A DNA stretch of 64,000 bases from Paraburkholderia mimosarum LMG 23256 = NBRC 106338 (GCF_000739815.1 NZ_BBJJ01000013.1:62001-126000), one strand, 5' to 3'; counted from the stretch's first letter, positions 18,967 through 27,228 are shown. Notes: generated from the letters alone by a model not told the origin. Translations and numbers: made by a program.

Positions 18967-19707
18967 GTGAGGAATTTCAGGAAAACTGTTCGGCCTGCCG
19001 TGATGGCGGGTGTTATCTGTTCGGCTGCACTCGCCGGAAATGCGCATGCGCAATCGGCCGGTAGCTTTACGCTGGCGACAGGGTGGCTTTACGTAGCGCC
19101 ACAGGGTCATGCCACGCCGCTTACCGTGGAAAGCGTGGGCGGTATGCCGGTCAACCAGCAATTGACAGGGACGGGTGCACACGCGTCGTCGACGAATACG
19201 CTCGGCATCACGACCGAGTACTACGTGACCGACCACATCGGCATCGCCACGCTCTTTGGCCTGCCACTGACGGTGAATCTGGATGGCGAAGGGACGCTCG
19301 GGAAGTACGGCACCCTGGGCACGACGAGGCCGATGCCGCCCGCCGTCGAAGTTCGATATCACCTGTTCGACGCCCAGGCGAAATTTCGTCCTTACGTCGG
19401 TTTGGGTGTGAACTACACGTGGTTCACGCAGGTCCGCGCAACCAACCACCAGTTCATTACGGATAGTGTCGGTCCGGGCGGATCGATACACGCGACCCTC
19501 AGTGCATCGTGGAACCCCGTGTTCGAGGTCGGGGCAAGTTACACGTTCGCCAAACACTGGTCGGTCGGAGCGTCGGTTGGCTACATGCCGCTCCAGACGC
19601 ACATGACCATATACGGACAGACGGCAAACGGAACGCAGATCGTCTCGAAGTCGACGCTCCGGATCGAACCCATCAACGTTTTTGTGAACGTCGCGTACAC
19701 GTTCTAG
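18967..19707 (+). CDS. OmpW-family outer-membrane protein
   Basis: The protein has 246 residues with a Sec signal (AVMAGVICSAALAGNAHAQ) and an eight-stranded-barrel pattern ending in the C-terminal phenylalanine motif VNVAYTF. OmpW hallmarks include GITTEYYVTDHIGIATLFGLP and FRPYVGLGVNYTWF. OmpW proteins form narrow hydrophobic channels and often sit in hydrocarbon/aromatic clusters (AlkL relatives), so uptake of the aromatic substrate is likely. The start is a GTG, supported by AGGAG 8 nt upstream; no ATG fits. Confidence 0.9.
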   Translation: MRNFRKTVRPAVMAGVICSAALAGNAHAQSAGSFTLATGWLYVAPQGHATPLTVESVGGMPVNQQLTGTGAHASSTNTLGITTEYYVTDHIGIATLFGLPLTVNLDGEGTLGKYGTLGTTRPMPPAVEVRYHLFDAQAKFRPYVGLGVNYTWFTQVRATNHQFITDSVGPGGSIHATLSASWNPVFEVGASYTFAKHWSVGASVGYMPLQTHMTIYGQTANGTQIVSKSTLRIEPINVFVNVAYTF

Positions 19708-19779
19708 CGGGACGTCCAGCGGTCCCTTACATCAATCGTGGCGGCTCGTGCCGCCAACGCTTCAATCGCGAGATTTGCC

Positions 19780-20694
19780 ATGCTCATCGAAGACATCGAA
19801 TACGTCATTTTCCGCCATCCGGACCTCGCTGCCGTCCGCGACTTCATGGTCGATTACGGTTTGCTGGACCTGCAGCAGGGCGGCGACGCGCTTTATCTGC
19901 GCAGCTACGGCGACGCGCCTTTCTCCTACGTTTCGACGCAAGGCGAGGCGGCGTTTGTCGGTGTCGGGTTCCGCGTGGGCTCGCGCGAGGCGCTCGATAC
20001 GTTGGCGGCCCGCTTCGACTCGCCCGTGACCGATTGCCCGCATCCGGGCGGAGGCCTGTACACGGTGGGCGCCGATCCCGATGGCCGTCGGCTGGAGTTC
20101 GTGTTCGGTGCGGAACGTTCGCCGGTGATTCCGTCGGGCGGCGCGCCGATCGTGTGGAATGACGCGCACGCCAAAAACCGGCGGGGCCACTTCCAGCGCC
20201 CGGCCTTCGGCCCGTCTCACGTTCAGCGGCTCGGCCATGTGGCCGTCTTCTCGCCGGACCCGCAGGGAACGATCGCATGGTACGGCGAAACGCTCGGCAT
20301 GAAGGCGTCGGAACTCATTTACCAGGGCGACGAGAAAAACGTCGTGGCCGCCTTCATGCACCTGGAGACTGGCGCGGCATGGACCGATCATCATACGTTG
20401 GCCATTGTCGGCGGCAAGGCGGCGGGCCTCGACCACGCCTCTTTCGAATGCCGCGATATCGACGATGTGGGCATCGGCCACATGATCATGGCCGATAAGG
20501 GCTACAAGCACCGCTGGGGCATCGGCCGCCATTTCCACGGCAGCCAGATTTTCGACTACTGGACCGATCCCGCCGGCTTCCACGTCGAACATTACGTGGA
20601 CGGCGACCTCGTCAACAGCGACTCGCCGACGCTGAGCTATCCGTTCGGACGCGAGACATTGTTGCAATGGGGCCCGGCTTTCCCGGGTCTTTGA
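19780..20694 (+). CDS. VOC-family extradiol dioxygenase-like protein 2
   Basis: The product is a 304-residue two-domain VOC protein, homologous to the gene at 14303. Metal ligands are expected at His in RLGHVAVF, His in WTDHHTLAIV and Glu in HVEHYVDGD. The N-terminal domain begins IEDIEYVIFRHPDLAAVRDFM. The ATG at 19780 is chosen because it starts the fold directly; the frame is open to 19738 without support. It lies just before the molybdenum enzyme genes and may cleave the hydroxylated product. Compared with copy 1 it lacks the long N- and C-terminal tails. Confidence 0.87.
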   Translation: MLIEDIEYVIFRHPDLAAVRDFMVDYGLLDLQQGGDALYLRSYGDAPFSYVSTQGEAAFVGVGFRVGSREALDTLAARFDSPVTDCPHPGGGLYTVGADPDGRRLEFVFGAERSPVIPSGGAPIVWNDAHAKNRRGHFQRPAFGPSHVQRLGHVAVFSPDPQGTIAWYGETLGMKASELIYQGDEKNVVAAFMHLETGAAWTDHHTLAIVGGKAAGLDHASFECRDIDDVGIGHMIMADKGYKHRWGIGRHFHGSQIFDYWTDPAGFHVEHYVDGDLVNSDSPTLSYPFGRETLLQWGPAFPGL

Positions 20695-20709
20695 ACCACC
20701 ACGAAACAT

Positions 20710-20753
20710 GACCGGACCCGCCTGAGCGGCTTGCCCGCTCGGCGGAGCCGGTC
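20710..20753 (+). terminator. GC-rich hairpin, possible terminator or processing site
   Basis: An extended inverted repeat has outer arms GACCGG/CCGGTC and an inner GAGCGG/CCGCTC pair. It lies between the second VOC gene and the large Mo subunit. It has no U-tract, so it may be a partial terminator or an mRNA-stability element rather than a strong stop. Confidence 0.35.
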
Positions 20754-20791
20754 CGTCATTCCCTGATGATTGCACCTGCGCAGCCTTCCCA

Positions 20792-23782
20792 TTGGATCAA
20801 AAAGTGAAACGACAGATCCTCAAAACCATTCTCTTTGCCCTGCCCAAGGTCCTCGACCTGACGGCACGCCGCTTTCCTGCCTATCGCGATCGGCTGAAGG
20901 AACGTGATCTCGTTGCGTGGATCGGGCTCATGGATCAAAGCGTCGGTCGCGTCATCACGCTCAAGAACGGCCGCATCCGGTCGTGTGCGGGCACGCATCC
21001 GCAGCCCGACGTCCGCATGATGTTCAAGGACGAGGCCACTGCCCTGAAATTTCTCTCCCCCAGTCCGGACTACCTGGAGATCATCCACGCGGCGAAAAAT
21101 TTCAAGGTTGTGACCGAAGGCGAAGATGAACTGCTCGTGTGGTTCATGCAAACGCTCAGCATGATGCAAACCATCAGCCTGCCGATGGGTACGCCCATGC
21201 GTGACGGCACGCAGCGCTACACCACGTGCACCAACGGCGGCCCTCTGTTCGTGTACGTGAAGGATGGACGCATCGTTCGCGTGACGCCGGTCGATTTCGA
21301 CAGCAAGGATGCACCGAGTTGGGAAATCGAAGCGCGCGGCCGCCGTTTCACCCCCCCACGACGCGGCCTCGTCGCGCCGCACGCGTTGTCGATCAAGTCG
21401 CTCGTCTATTCCGAGAAGCGCATCCTTCACCCGATGAAGCGCGTCGATTTCGACCCTGATGGCGAACGTAATCCGCAAAACCGTGGCAAGTCCGGCTACG
21501 TGCCGATCAGCTGGGACGAGGCGCTGGATATCGTCGCGAAGGAGATCAACCGGCAAAAGCGTGTTCACGGCCCGGGCTCCATCACGTTCCCCATGTCGTC
21601 GCATCATCAGTGGGGCAATATCGGCTATTACCTCAGTGCGCTCACGCGTTTTGCCAACCTGATCGGCTTCACACGGGTGGCCGCGAATCCGGACAGCTGG
21701 GAGGGTTGGTACTGGGGCGCCATGCATCACTTCGGCAACTCGATGCGCGTTGGCGTGCCCTCCGGCTATGGCGGAATCGAGGACTGTCTTAAGGACGCCG
21801 AAATGATCGTTTTCTGGTCGAGCGACCCGGAAAGCACGAATGGCGCCTATGCAGGTTTCGAAGGTACGCCGCGGCGTCTGTGGGCAAAGGAACTGGGGAT
21901 CGAGTTCGTTCATATCGACCCGCACTGCAATCCGACTGCCCAGCTGCTGGGCGGGCGATGGATTCCGGTCCGGCCGCAAACGGACGCGGCCCTCGCCACC
22001 GCCATCATGTATGTGTGGCTCAAGGAAGGGCTGTACGACAAGGATTACGTTGCCGACCGGACGACCGGATTCGACGAATGGCGGGCCTACCTCATGGGCG
22101 AGACGGATGGCGTGCCCAAGACGCCCGAATGGCAGGAACGGGAAACCGGCGTGCCCGCCAAAGACGTTCGCGCCCTCGCCCGGCGGTGGGGGACGAAGAA
22201 GGTGTATCTCGCCGTCGGAATGACGGGTGCGGGATTCGGCGGCGCTGGACGCGGTGCGACGGGCGCTCAATGGGCGCGTTGCATGATCATGATGATGGCG
22301 ATGCAAGGATGGGGCAAGCCGGGCGTGAATTTCGGCTGCCTCCAGATCGGGGCTCCGCACGACCTCAACTTCTACTTTCCCGGCTACGCGGATGGTGGGA
22401 TGTCGGGCGAGCTCGCGTGGACCGCGAACGCCGTGAACAACTATCAACGCATGCCGCACATCCTGACCATGAATCCGGTCAAGCAGATGGTGCCGCGGCA
22501 GCAGTTGCCCGATGCGATCATCAACGGCCATGCCACAGGCTATCTCTGGGACGGCATGTCCCAGGAAGCGCAATTCGCGCCGTTCACTTACCCGATGCCT
22601 GGCTATTCGCCGATTCACATGATCTACCGCTATGGTGGCTCATCCTTCAGCACGGTCACGAAATCGGGGCGCTGGGCCGACGCGTACCGTCACGAGAGCA
22701 TCGAGTTCGTGGTCAATCAGTCGATCTGGATGGAAGGCGAGGCGCAGTTCGCCGACATCATTCTGCCCGCATGCACATCGCTGGAGCGATGGGACATCGG
22801 CGAATGGTCGAATTCCGGCGGCTATGCGCATCACGGCTACAACACGGTCAATCACCGTATGATCACCCTGCAGCACAAGTGCATCGAGCCGCTGGGCGAG
22901 TCCCGCTCCGACTATGACATCTTCACCGCTATTCTGACCCGTCTTGGACTCGGCAGCGTGTTCACCGAGGGCTGCAGCGAGCTGGATTGGGTCAAGCGGG
23001 TTTTCGAGTCGTCGGATCTGCCCGATCACATTTCGTGGCGCGATTTCTGCCGCAAGGGCTATTTCGTCGTTCCGACCGAAAAGCCGGAATTGCGCTCCCC
23101 GGTGGATATGCGCTGGTTCGCGGAAGGCCGGCGCAAGGATTTGCCGGAACCGCATCCGATGCCGTCGCAGTACGCCGAAAAATTCGGCATGGGCCTGCAG
23201 ACGCCTAGCGGCAAGCTCGAGTTCGTTCCCGAGTTGCTGAAACGGCATACGGCGGACAACCCCGAGCGACCGGCAGTCAACCGGTACATCCCGTCGTGGG
23301 AGGGCCTGCGTTCCACACTGGCCCAGCGCTATCCGCTGCAGCTGATCGCCACGCATAGCCGTTACAGTTTCCACACCCATTGCGACGGCAAGAACTCGTC
23401 GGTCAACAGCATCGAAGATCATCGCGCGTTGATCGGCGGACATCGCTTCTGGCTGCTGCGACTCGGTGCCGCCGACGCAGCGGCCCGCGGCATTGCGCAT
23501 CGCGATCTCGTCAAGGTCTACAACGACCGGGGCGCGGTGATCTGCGCGGCCGATGTATCGCCCCTGGTCGCTGCCGGCGTGGTCAAGTCTTACGAAGCGA
23601 GCGCCGAATTCCAGTTGATCGAAATAGATGGCGAGCAAGTCGAAATCGGCGGCTGCATGAACCTGCTGACCCCGGATCGTCCCCAGACAACGGGCACGAG
23701 CAGCATGAGTCCGAATTCATGTCTCGTGCAGGTGGAAAAGTGGAAAAGCGCGGAGGCTTTCATGATCCGTCGCGCGGCCTGA
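20792..23782 (+). CDS. Molybdopterin hydroxylase/transhydroxylase large subunit (AthL/RhL-like)
   Basis: This 996-residue enzyme of the DMSO-reductase superfamily matches, along its length from about residue 145, the alpha subunit of Pelobacter acidigallici pyrogallol-phloroglucinol transhydroxylase as I remember it. It has no N-terminal Fe-S cysteine motif (TTCTNGGPLFVYVKDGRI). His271, Asp301 and Ser302 (SSHHQWGN; NPDSWEGWYWG) correspond by a constant offset of 127 to His144, Asp174 and the Mo ligand Ser175, and Tyr532 to Tyr404. Residues 1-140 form an extra domain resembling SCP2-like sterol-carrier folds. The betaproteobacterial resorcinol hydroxylase RhL is the other close candidate. The start is TTG (or GTG at 20804) with no clear ribosome binding site. 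It is cytoplasmic, with no Tat signal. Confidence 0.9.
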   Translation: MDQKVKRQILKTILFALPKVLDLTARRFPAYRDRLKERDLVAWIGLMDQSVGRVITLKNGRIRSCAGTHPQPDVRMMFKDEATALKFLSPSPDYLEIIHAAKNFKVVTEGEDELLVWFMQTLSMMQTISLPMGTPMRDGTQRYTTCTNGGPLFVYVKDGRIVRVTPVDFDSKDAPSWEIEARGRRFTPPRRGLVAPHALSIKSLVYSEKRILHPMKRVDFDPDGERNPQNRGKSGYVPISWDEALDIVAKEINRQKRVHGPGSITFPMSSHHQWGNIGYYLSALTRFANLIGFTRVAANPDSWEGWYWGAMHHFGNSMRVGVPSGYGGIEDCLKDAEMIVFWSSDPESTNGAYAGFEGTPRRLWAKELGIEFVHIDPHCNPTAQLLGGRWIPVRPQTDAALATAIMYVWLKEGLYDKDYVADRTTGFDEWRAYLMGETDGVPKTPEWQERETGVPAKDVRALARRWGTKKVYLAVGMTGAGFGGAGRGATGAQWARCMIMMMAMQGWGKPGVNFGCLQIGAPHDLNFYFPGYADGGMSGELAWTANAVNNYQRMPHILTMNPVKQMVPRQQLPDAIINGHATGYLWDGMSQEAQFAPFTYPMPGYSPIHMIYRYGGSSFSTVTKSGRWADAYRHESIEFVVNQSIWMEGEAQFADIILPACTSLERWDIGEWSNSGGYAHHGYNTVNHRMITLQHKCIEPLGESRSDYDIFTAILTRLGLGSVFTEGCSELDWVKRVFESSDLPDHISWRDFCRKGYFVVPTEKPELRSPVDMRWFAEGRRKDLPEPHPMPSQYAEKFGMGLQTPSGKLEFVPELLKRHTADNPERPAVNRYIPSWEGLRSTLAQRYPLQLIATHSRYSFHTHCDGKNSSVNSIEDHRALIGGHRFWLLRLGAADAAARGIAHRDLVKVYNDRGAVICAADVSPLVAAGVVKSYEASAEFQLIEIDGEQVEIGGCMNLLTPDRPQTTGTSSMSPNSCLVQVEKWKSAEAFMIRRAA

Positions 23783-23792
23783 GGAGCAGACG

Positions 23793-24656
23793 ATGAGCAA
23801 ATGGAATCTGATTATCAAGGTTGGGCAATGCGAGAATTGCCAGAACTGCGTCATCGCTGCGCGCGATGAGCACGTCGGCAATGACTTTCCTGGCTACGCC
23901 GCGCCTGCCGCGGCCAGTGCCGAAAGCCCCATTCGCATCCTGCGCCGCGTGCAGGGCGACTCGCACATGGTCGAAACGACGTATTTGCCGGTGATGTGTA
24001 ATCACTGCGGCGACGCCCCCTGCATGCGCGTCGCCGGCGATGCGATCCGCAGGCGTTCCGACGGCATCGTCATCATCGATCCGGAAAAGGCGCGAGGGCG
24101 CAAGGACATCGTCAAGTCCTGCCCGTACAAGGCGATCGTCTGGAACGAGGAACTGCAACTGCCGCAGACGTGGATCTTCGACGCCCATCTGCTGGACCAG
24201 GGCTGGCAGCATCCGCGTTGCGATCAGGCGTGCCCCACTGGCGTCTTCGAGACCGTCAAGCTCGACGACGCCGCCATGGCGGAAAAGGCACGACGCGAAG
24301 GGCTCGAGGTTTTGCGGCCGAATCTCGAAACGAAGCCTCGCGTATGGTATAGCGGCTTGAAACGCTGGCAAAGCTGCTTCATAGGCGGAAGCGTCAGTGC
24401 GACGGTCGAGGGCGTAGTTGAATGCGTCGCTGGCGCAGCGATTGTCCTGTACGCCGGCGATCAACGCGTCGCTGACACTGTCTCCGACGCATTCGGCGAT
24501 TTTCGCTTCGACGGTCTCGAGAAAAATAGCGGCATGTACCGGGTCGAGATTCGTCATGCGCTAGGCAATGCATCGCGCGAGTGTGCGGTCGGCGAAAGTG
24601 TGTATCTGGGCGAAATCGGCCTCGCGCTCACGGCCAGCGAGGTCGAGGCCAACTGA
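23793..24656 (+). CDS. Iron-sulfur small subunit of the Mo hydroxylase/transhydroxylase (AthS/RhS-like)
   Basis: The 287-residue partner of the preceding gene begins 10 nt after its stop with GAGGAG as ribosome binding site. Ferredoxin-type cysteine groups at the N-terminus (GQCENCQNC), CNHCGDAPC, KSCPYKA and CDQACPTG should hold several [4Fe-4S] clusters. The C-terminal ~85 residues (SATVEGVVECVAGAAIVLY..DAFGDFRFDGL) form a transthyretin/Cna-B-like beta domain, also present in the Pelobacter beta subunit. It passes electrons to or from the molybdenum site, or holds them in place if the reaction is a redox-neutral hydroxyl transfer. Confidence 0.92.
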   Translation: MSKWNLIIKVGQCENCQNCVIAARDEHVGNDFPGYAAPAAASAESPIRILRRVQGDSHMVETTYLPVMCNHCGDAPCMRVAGDAIRRRSDGIVIIDPEKARGRKDIVKSCPYKAIVWNEELQLPQTWIFDAHLLDQGWQHPRCDQACPTGVFETVKLDDAAMAEKARREGLEVLRPNLETKPRVWYSGLKRWQSCFIGGSVSATVEGVVECVAGAAIVLYAGDQRVADTVSDAFGDFRFDGLEKNSGMYRVEIRHALGNASRECAVGESVYLGEIGLALTASEVEAN

Positions 24657-24692
24657 CGCCAACCGACGCGCCCGTCTCACGGCAGTACTTGA

Positions 24693-24736
24693 CTTGGCGG
24701 CGTGGTTCAACCGCCGAGGGGCTCGCTCGCGCCCTC
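24693..24736 (+). terminator. Overlapping hairpins after the Mo enzyme genes
   Basis: Arms CTTGGCGG/CCGCCGAG (one wobble pair) enclose a 10-nt loop, and a second pair GAGGG/CCCTC overlaps it and is followed by AATTTT. This is a plausible weak terminator for the hydroxylase operon, just upstream of the TetR 3 promoter. Confidence 0.4.
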
Positions 24737-24746
24737 AATTTTGATA

Positions 24747-24779
24747 TTGACTAAATAATCAGTTATGATTCTAATGTTG
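24747..24779 (+). promoter_or_regulatory. Promoter with dyad operator (copy 3) before TetR 3
   Basis: TTGACT (24747-24752), 17-nt spacer, TCTAAT (24770-24775) read towards the TetR gene at 24896. The spacer holds the perfect inverted repeat AATCA-GTTA-TGATT (24757-24770). Its geometry matches copies 1 and 2: TGACT-N6-TCA-N4-TGA-N6-TGTTG, with only the outer right arm degenerate. TTGACTA recurs at 24777-24783. Unlike copies 1 and 2 there is no minus-strand -10. Confidence 0.65.
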
Positions 24780-24895
24780 ACTATCCGCTGGGCGGCCTGA
24801 GCCGGTTTCAGCGGAGTCATCGAGAAACGGCGATTTCACCGGTTCGTTTCTTTGCGCAGACGACCACGTACGGTGAGATCGCCTTTAGCTACGCC

Positions 24896-25558
24896 ATGAA
24901 GCCCGAACGCCTGAGCCACGCGCGCAGAAAAGAGCAGACCCGGGAGCGCCTGTACGGCGCCGCAAGGACCATGTTCCTCGGGAAGGGTTTCGCGGCGACG
25001 AGCGTCGAGGACATCGTAGAGGCCGCCGGGTACACGAGGGGCGCCTTCTACTCCAATTTCCGGAGCAAACAGGAACTGCTGACCGAACTGCTGCGGCGCG
25101 ACGCCGAAGCCGCGCATGCGGATCTGCGGGCGATCTTTGAAGAGGCCGGCACGCCAGAGCAAGCGACGGCGCGCGTGATTGCCAGGTTCGTCCGTTCCTG
25201 GCGGGAGCGCGAATGCTTTCCGCTCTGGGTCGAGGCGTACCTGCTCGCACGCCACGACAGCGCCTTTCAGGAGCGGATTCACGCATTGCGGCGCGAGAAG
25301 CTTTTGCAGGTCGGCGCCCATATTCAAACGCTCCTGACGCAAAACGACAACGCATTGCCGCTGCGGTCGGACGCGCTCGCGCTCGGCTTCGTGAGCCTGT
25401 GCGAAGGCATGCAGCTCCTTAGTCTATGCAATTCGCAGAGCGCCAGCGACCACACGAATCAAACAGTGCTAGCGGAATTTGCCTCGTCTGTACTGTGTCG
25501 GCAGCCAATGGAAAAAAGCACCGCCGACGCATGTCGCACGAGTGCCGCATGGTGGTGA
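24896..25558 (+). CDS. TetR/AcrR-family regulator 3
   Basis: The protein has 220 residues. The N-terminal helix-turn-helix is clear (TSVEDIVEAAGYTRGAFYSNFRSKQELL) and the C-terminal domain is helical with tryptophan/arginine motifs (RFVRSWRERECFPLWVEAY). It belongs to a different TetR subgroup from TetR 1 and 2, being more like the AcrR/BetI C-terminal type. It is preceded by operator copy 3, which suggests it is itself controlled by TetR 1 or 2. No strong ribosome binding site precedes the ATG. A LysR gene follows in the same direction 64 nt later. Confidence 0.88.
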   Translation: MKPERLSHARRKEQTRERLYGAARTMFLGKGFAATSVEDIVEAAGYTRGAFYSNFRSKQELLTELLRRDAEAAHADLRAIFEEAGTPEQATARVIARFVRSWRERECFPLWVEAYLLARHDSAFQERIHALRREKLLQVGAHIQTLLTQNDNALPLRSDALALGFVSLCEGMQLLSLCNSQSASDHTNQTVLAEFASSVLCRQPMEKSTADACRTSAAWW

Positions 25559-25574
25559 GTCGCTGAGCGAGGCC

Positions 25575-25595
25575 GCAATGTATTGCGATAGCAAT
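25575..25595. promoter_or_regulatory. Triple alternating half-site upstream of LysR gene
   Basis: GCAAT-GT-ATTGC-GATA-GCAAT gives two overlapping inverted repeats sharing the central ATTGC. It ends 27 nt before the LysR start codon. The position fits autoregulation by the LysR protein, though the arms are not a textbook T-N11-A site. Confidence 0.4.
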
Positions 25596-25622
25596 ATATC
25601 CAGACACTCGAACACGTAGACC

Positions 25623-26627
25623 ATGGAATATATAGAAAGCTTGCGTCTCTTCCGCACGATCGTCGAAGTGAGAAACTTCCGGCGCGCGGGCGAAATGTTG
25701 GACCTGTCACCGTCAGTTGTTTCCCGCTCGATAGCCTCGCTGGAAGAGCGTCTTGGAACACGACTGTTTCACCGCTCGACACGCCAGTTCTCGCTCACCG
25801 AAGCCGCGGAGCATTTTTACGAGGGATGCTGTCGCGTTCTCGACGATCTGGACTGTCTGGAGGCGAGCGCCGCAGGTCAAGGACGAATACCGGCGGGTGT
25901 ATTACGCGTGGTCGCGCACACTACAACTGCGTTGACATGGCTTGCACCGTTGATTGCCTCGTTCAAGCGAAAACATCCGAATATCACTCTGGATATCACC
26001 TTGACCGAGCGCTCTGTCGACCTGACGGCCGACGGATACGACCTGGGCATCGTGCTGCCGTTCATGCTGGCGACGGATCTGGCTGTGACGCGCCTTCTCC
26101 AGCGGTTGCCACTGGTCGTCGTCACAACGCAGGCATACCTGGCGAGGCGCGCGCCGCCGCGGCATCCAGCCGACCTGGCCGATCATGTGTTTGTCACGGT
26201 GCCCCCCTCGATGCACAAGCCGGCGCTTACCTTCCGGATTGAGCGGGAAAACGTCGCAGTGCCAATCAAGTACGAAATTGCCTCGAATAACCCGCTATTC
26301 AACCGCGACATCATCCTCGAGGGATTCGGCGTGGGCTTGCTTCCCTTCGCGATCGTGGAACAGGACATCAAGGCTGGCCGGCTCGTGCGTCTGCTGGAAA
26401 ACTTCGAGATCGTCGACACGGCGGCGGAAGTCCGACTGGCCTATATCGGGCGTGCGCTGTTGCCCGCAAAGGTCCGGGCATTCATCGACCATACCGCGGA
26501 GTTTTTCGAACTGGGCATGGGCACTGCCCCCCGCCCGACGACGACTCACGCCGCGTCGGCTGCAGAATCGGCCGGGACGGAAGATGCCGGGGCCAGCTGC
26601 GAGGAAGGGGGTTGGTCTTGTTTATGA
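25623..26627 (+). CDS. LysR-family transcriptional regulator
   Basis: The protein has 334 residues. The N-terminal winged helix-turn-helix (residues about 5-63: FRTIVEVRNFRRAGEMLDLSPSVVSRSIASLEERLGTRLFHR) is followed by a periplasmic-binding-like effector domain (about 90-295). The last ~35 residues (TTTHAASAAESAGTEDAG) are a low-complexity tail. It lies downstream of TetR 3 in the same direction and closes the aromatic island, so it is a candidate activator of part of it. LysR proteins commonly activate aromatic pathways in response to an intermediate. It might instead be an unrelated neighbour. Confidence 0.9.
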   Translation: MEYIESLRLFRTIVEVRNFRRAGEMLDLSPSVVSRSIASLEERLGTRLFHRSTRQFSLTEAAEHFYEGCCRVLDDLDCLEASAAGQGRIPAGVLRVVAHTTTALTWLAPLIASFKRKHPNITLDITLTERSVDLTADGYDLGIVLPFMLATDLAVTRLLQRLPLVVVTTQAYLARRAPPRHPADLADHVFVTVPPSMHKPALTFRIERENVAVPIKYEIASNNPLFNRDIILEGFGVGLLPFAIVEQDIKAGRLVRLLENFEIVDTAAEVRLAYIGRALLPAKVRAFIDHTAEFFELGMGTAPRPTTTHAASAAESAGTEDAGASCEEGGWSCL

Positions 26628-27228
26628 CCCATGTGCTGCCTCCGTTGTCCGGACGTGGGTTAGGGTAAGACCGACGAAGTCTACGGCTTTCGAGAACGGC
26701 ACGCAGTCGTAGATAGAGCGGTCAAGCGTATGGCGGCACAGCGTGAGTCGGCTCATGCGGACTTGCGGCGGCACACCGGGCAAGTTTCGAGATCGGCCTT
26801 CCCCCTGTGTCAGTCCGGCATCATCGATGAATCATGAGATCGCCGTGGCGCCGGCCAATTCGCGGAAAGCCGAAATCACGGCGCTGTTCGACCGGTGCAA
26901 CGCGGCGTTGGCAACCGGCGACGCCGACACCGTCGCAAAGCGATACCCCCAATGCCGTGGTCGAACCCACGGTCTCAAATCAGCTCCACAGAACGTCTGC
27001 CAAATCAAGAGACGGTGCCTTCCGATGAGGGTAAAGTTTCTGACCCGTCTGGCCGATATATCGACGGACGCGTCTTCCAGGTGAGTTGGGTCAAGGCATG
27101 TCATTCGCGTGTTCTGCCGTACATCTTCCGGCTTGTCCGGTCTCGTACAATCAAGCGGGCCCGCGCAGACCGAGGCAATAAAGGCCCTGGTCTTTCGCGC
27201 CGGGATTTTCCAGGCATTTCGAAGGACC
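26628..27228. other. Gene-poor stretch with a gene remnant
   Basis: Apart from the decayed reading frame at 26827-27020, I see no intact gene between the LysR gene and the GGDEF-EAL gene. Reading frames here are short, overlapping and without ribosome binding sites. Confidence 0.5.
26827..27020 (+). pseudogene. Frameshifted remnant of a SgcJ/DUF4440 (SnoaL-like) protein
   Basis: The frame from the ATG at 26827 reads like the start of a SgcJ/EcaC-family NTF2-fold protein (residues ~12-40: KAEITALFDRCNAALATGD, ADTVAKRY). Near position 26943 the family-like sequence shifts into another frame, where NAVVEPTVSNQ followed by a degenerate segment ending SRD matches the expected continuation. The rest of the ~130-residue domain is missing. 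I conclude that this is a degraded gene with at least one frameshift and a 3' deletion. Confidence 0.6.

Noticed and set aside
20756-22618. 620-codon open frame on the minus strand opposite the Mo large subunit
   Set aside because: It is arginine/histidine/valine-rich, with no domain motifs or ribosome binding site. It is an antisense artefact of high third-position GC in the real gene. The same applies to 16333-18225 and 51279-53414 (minus).
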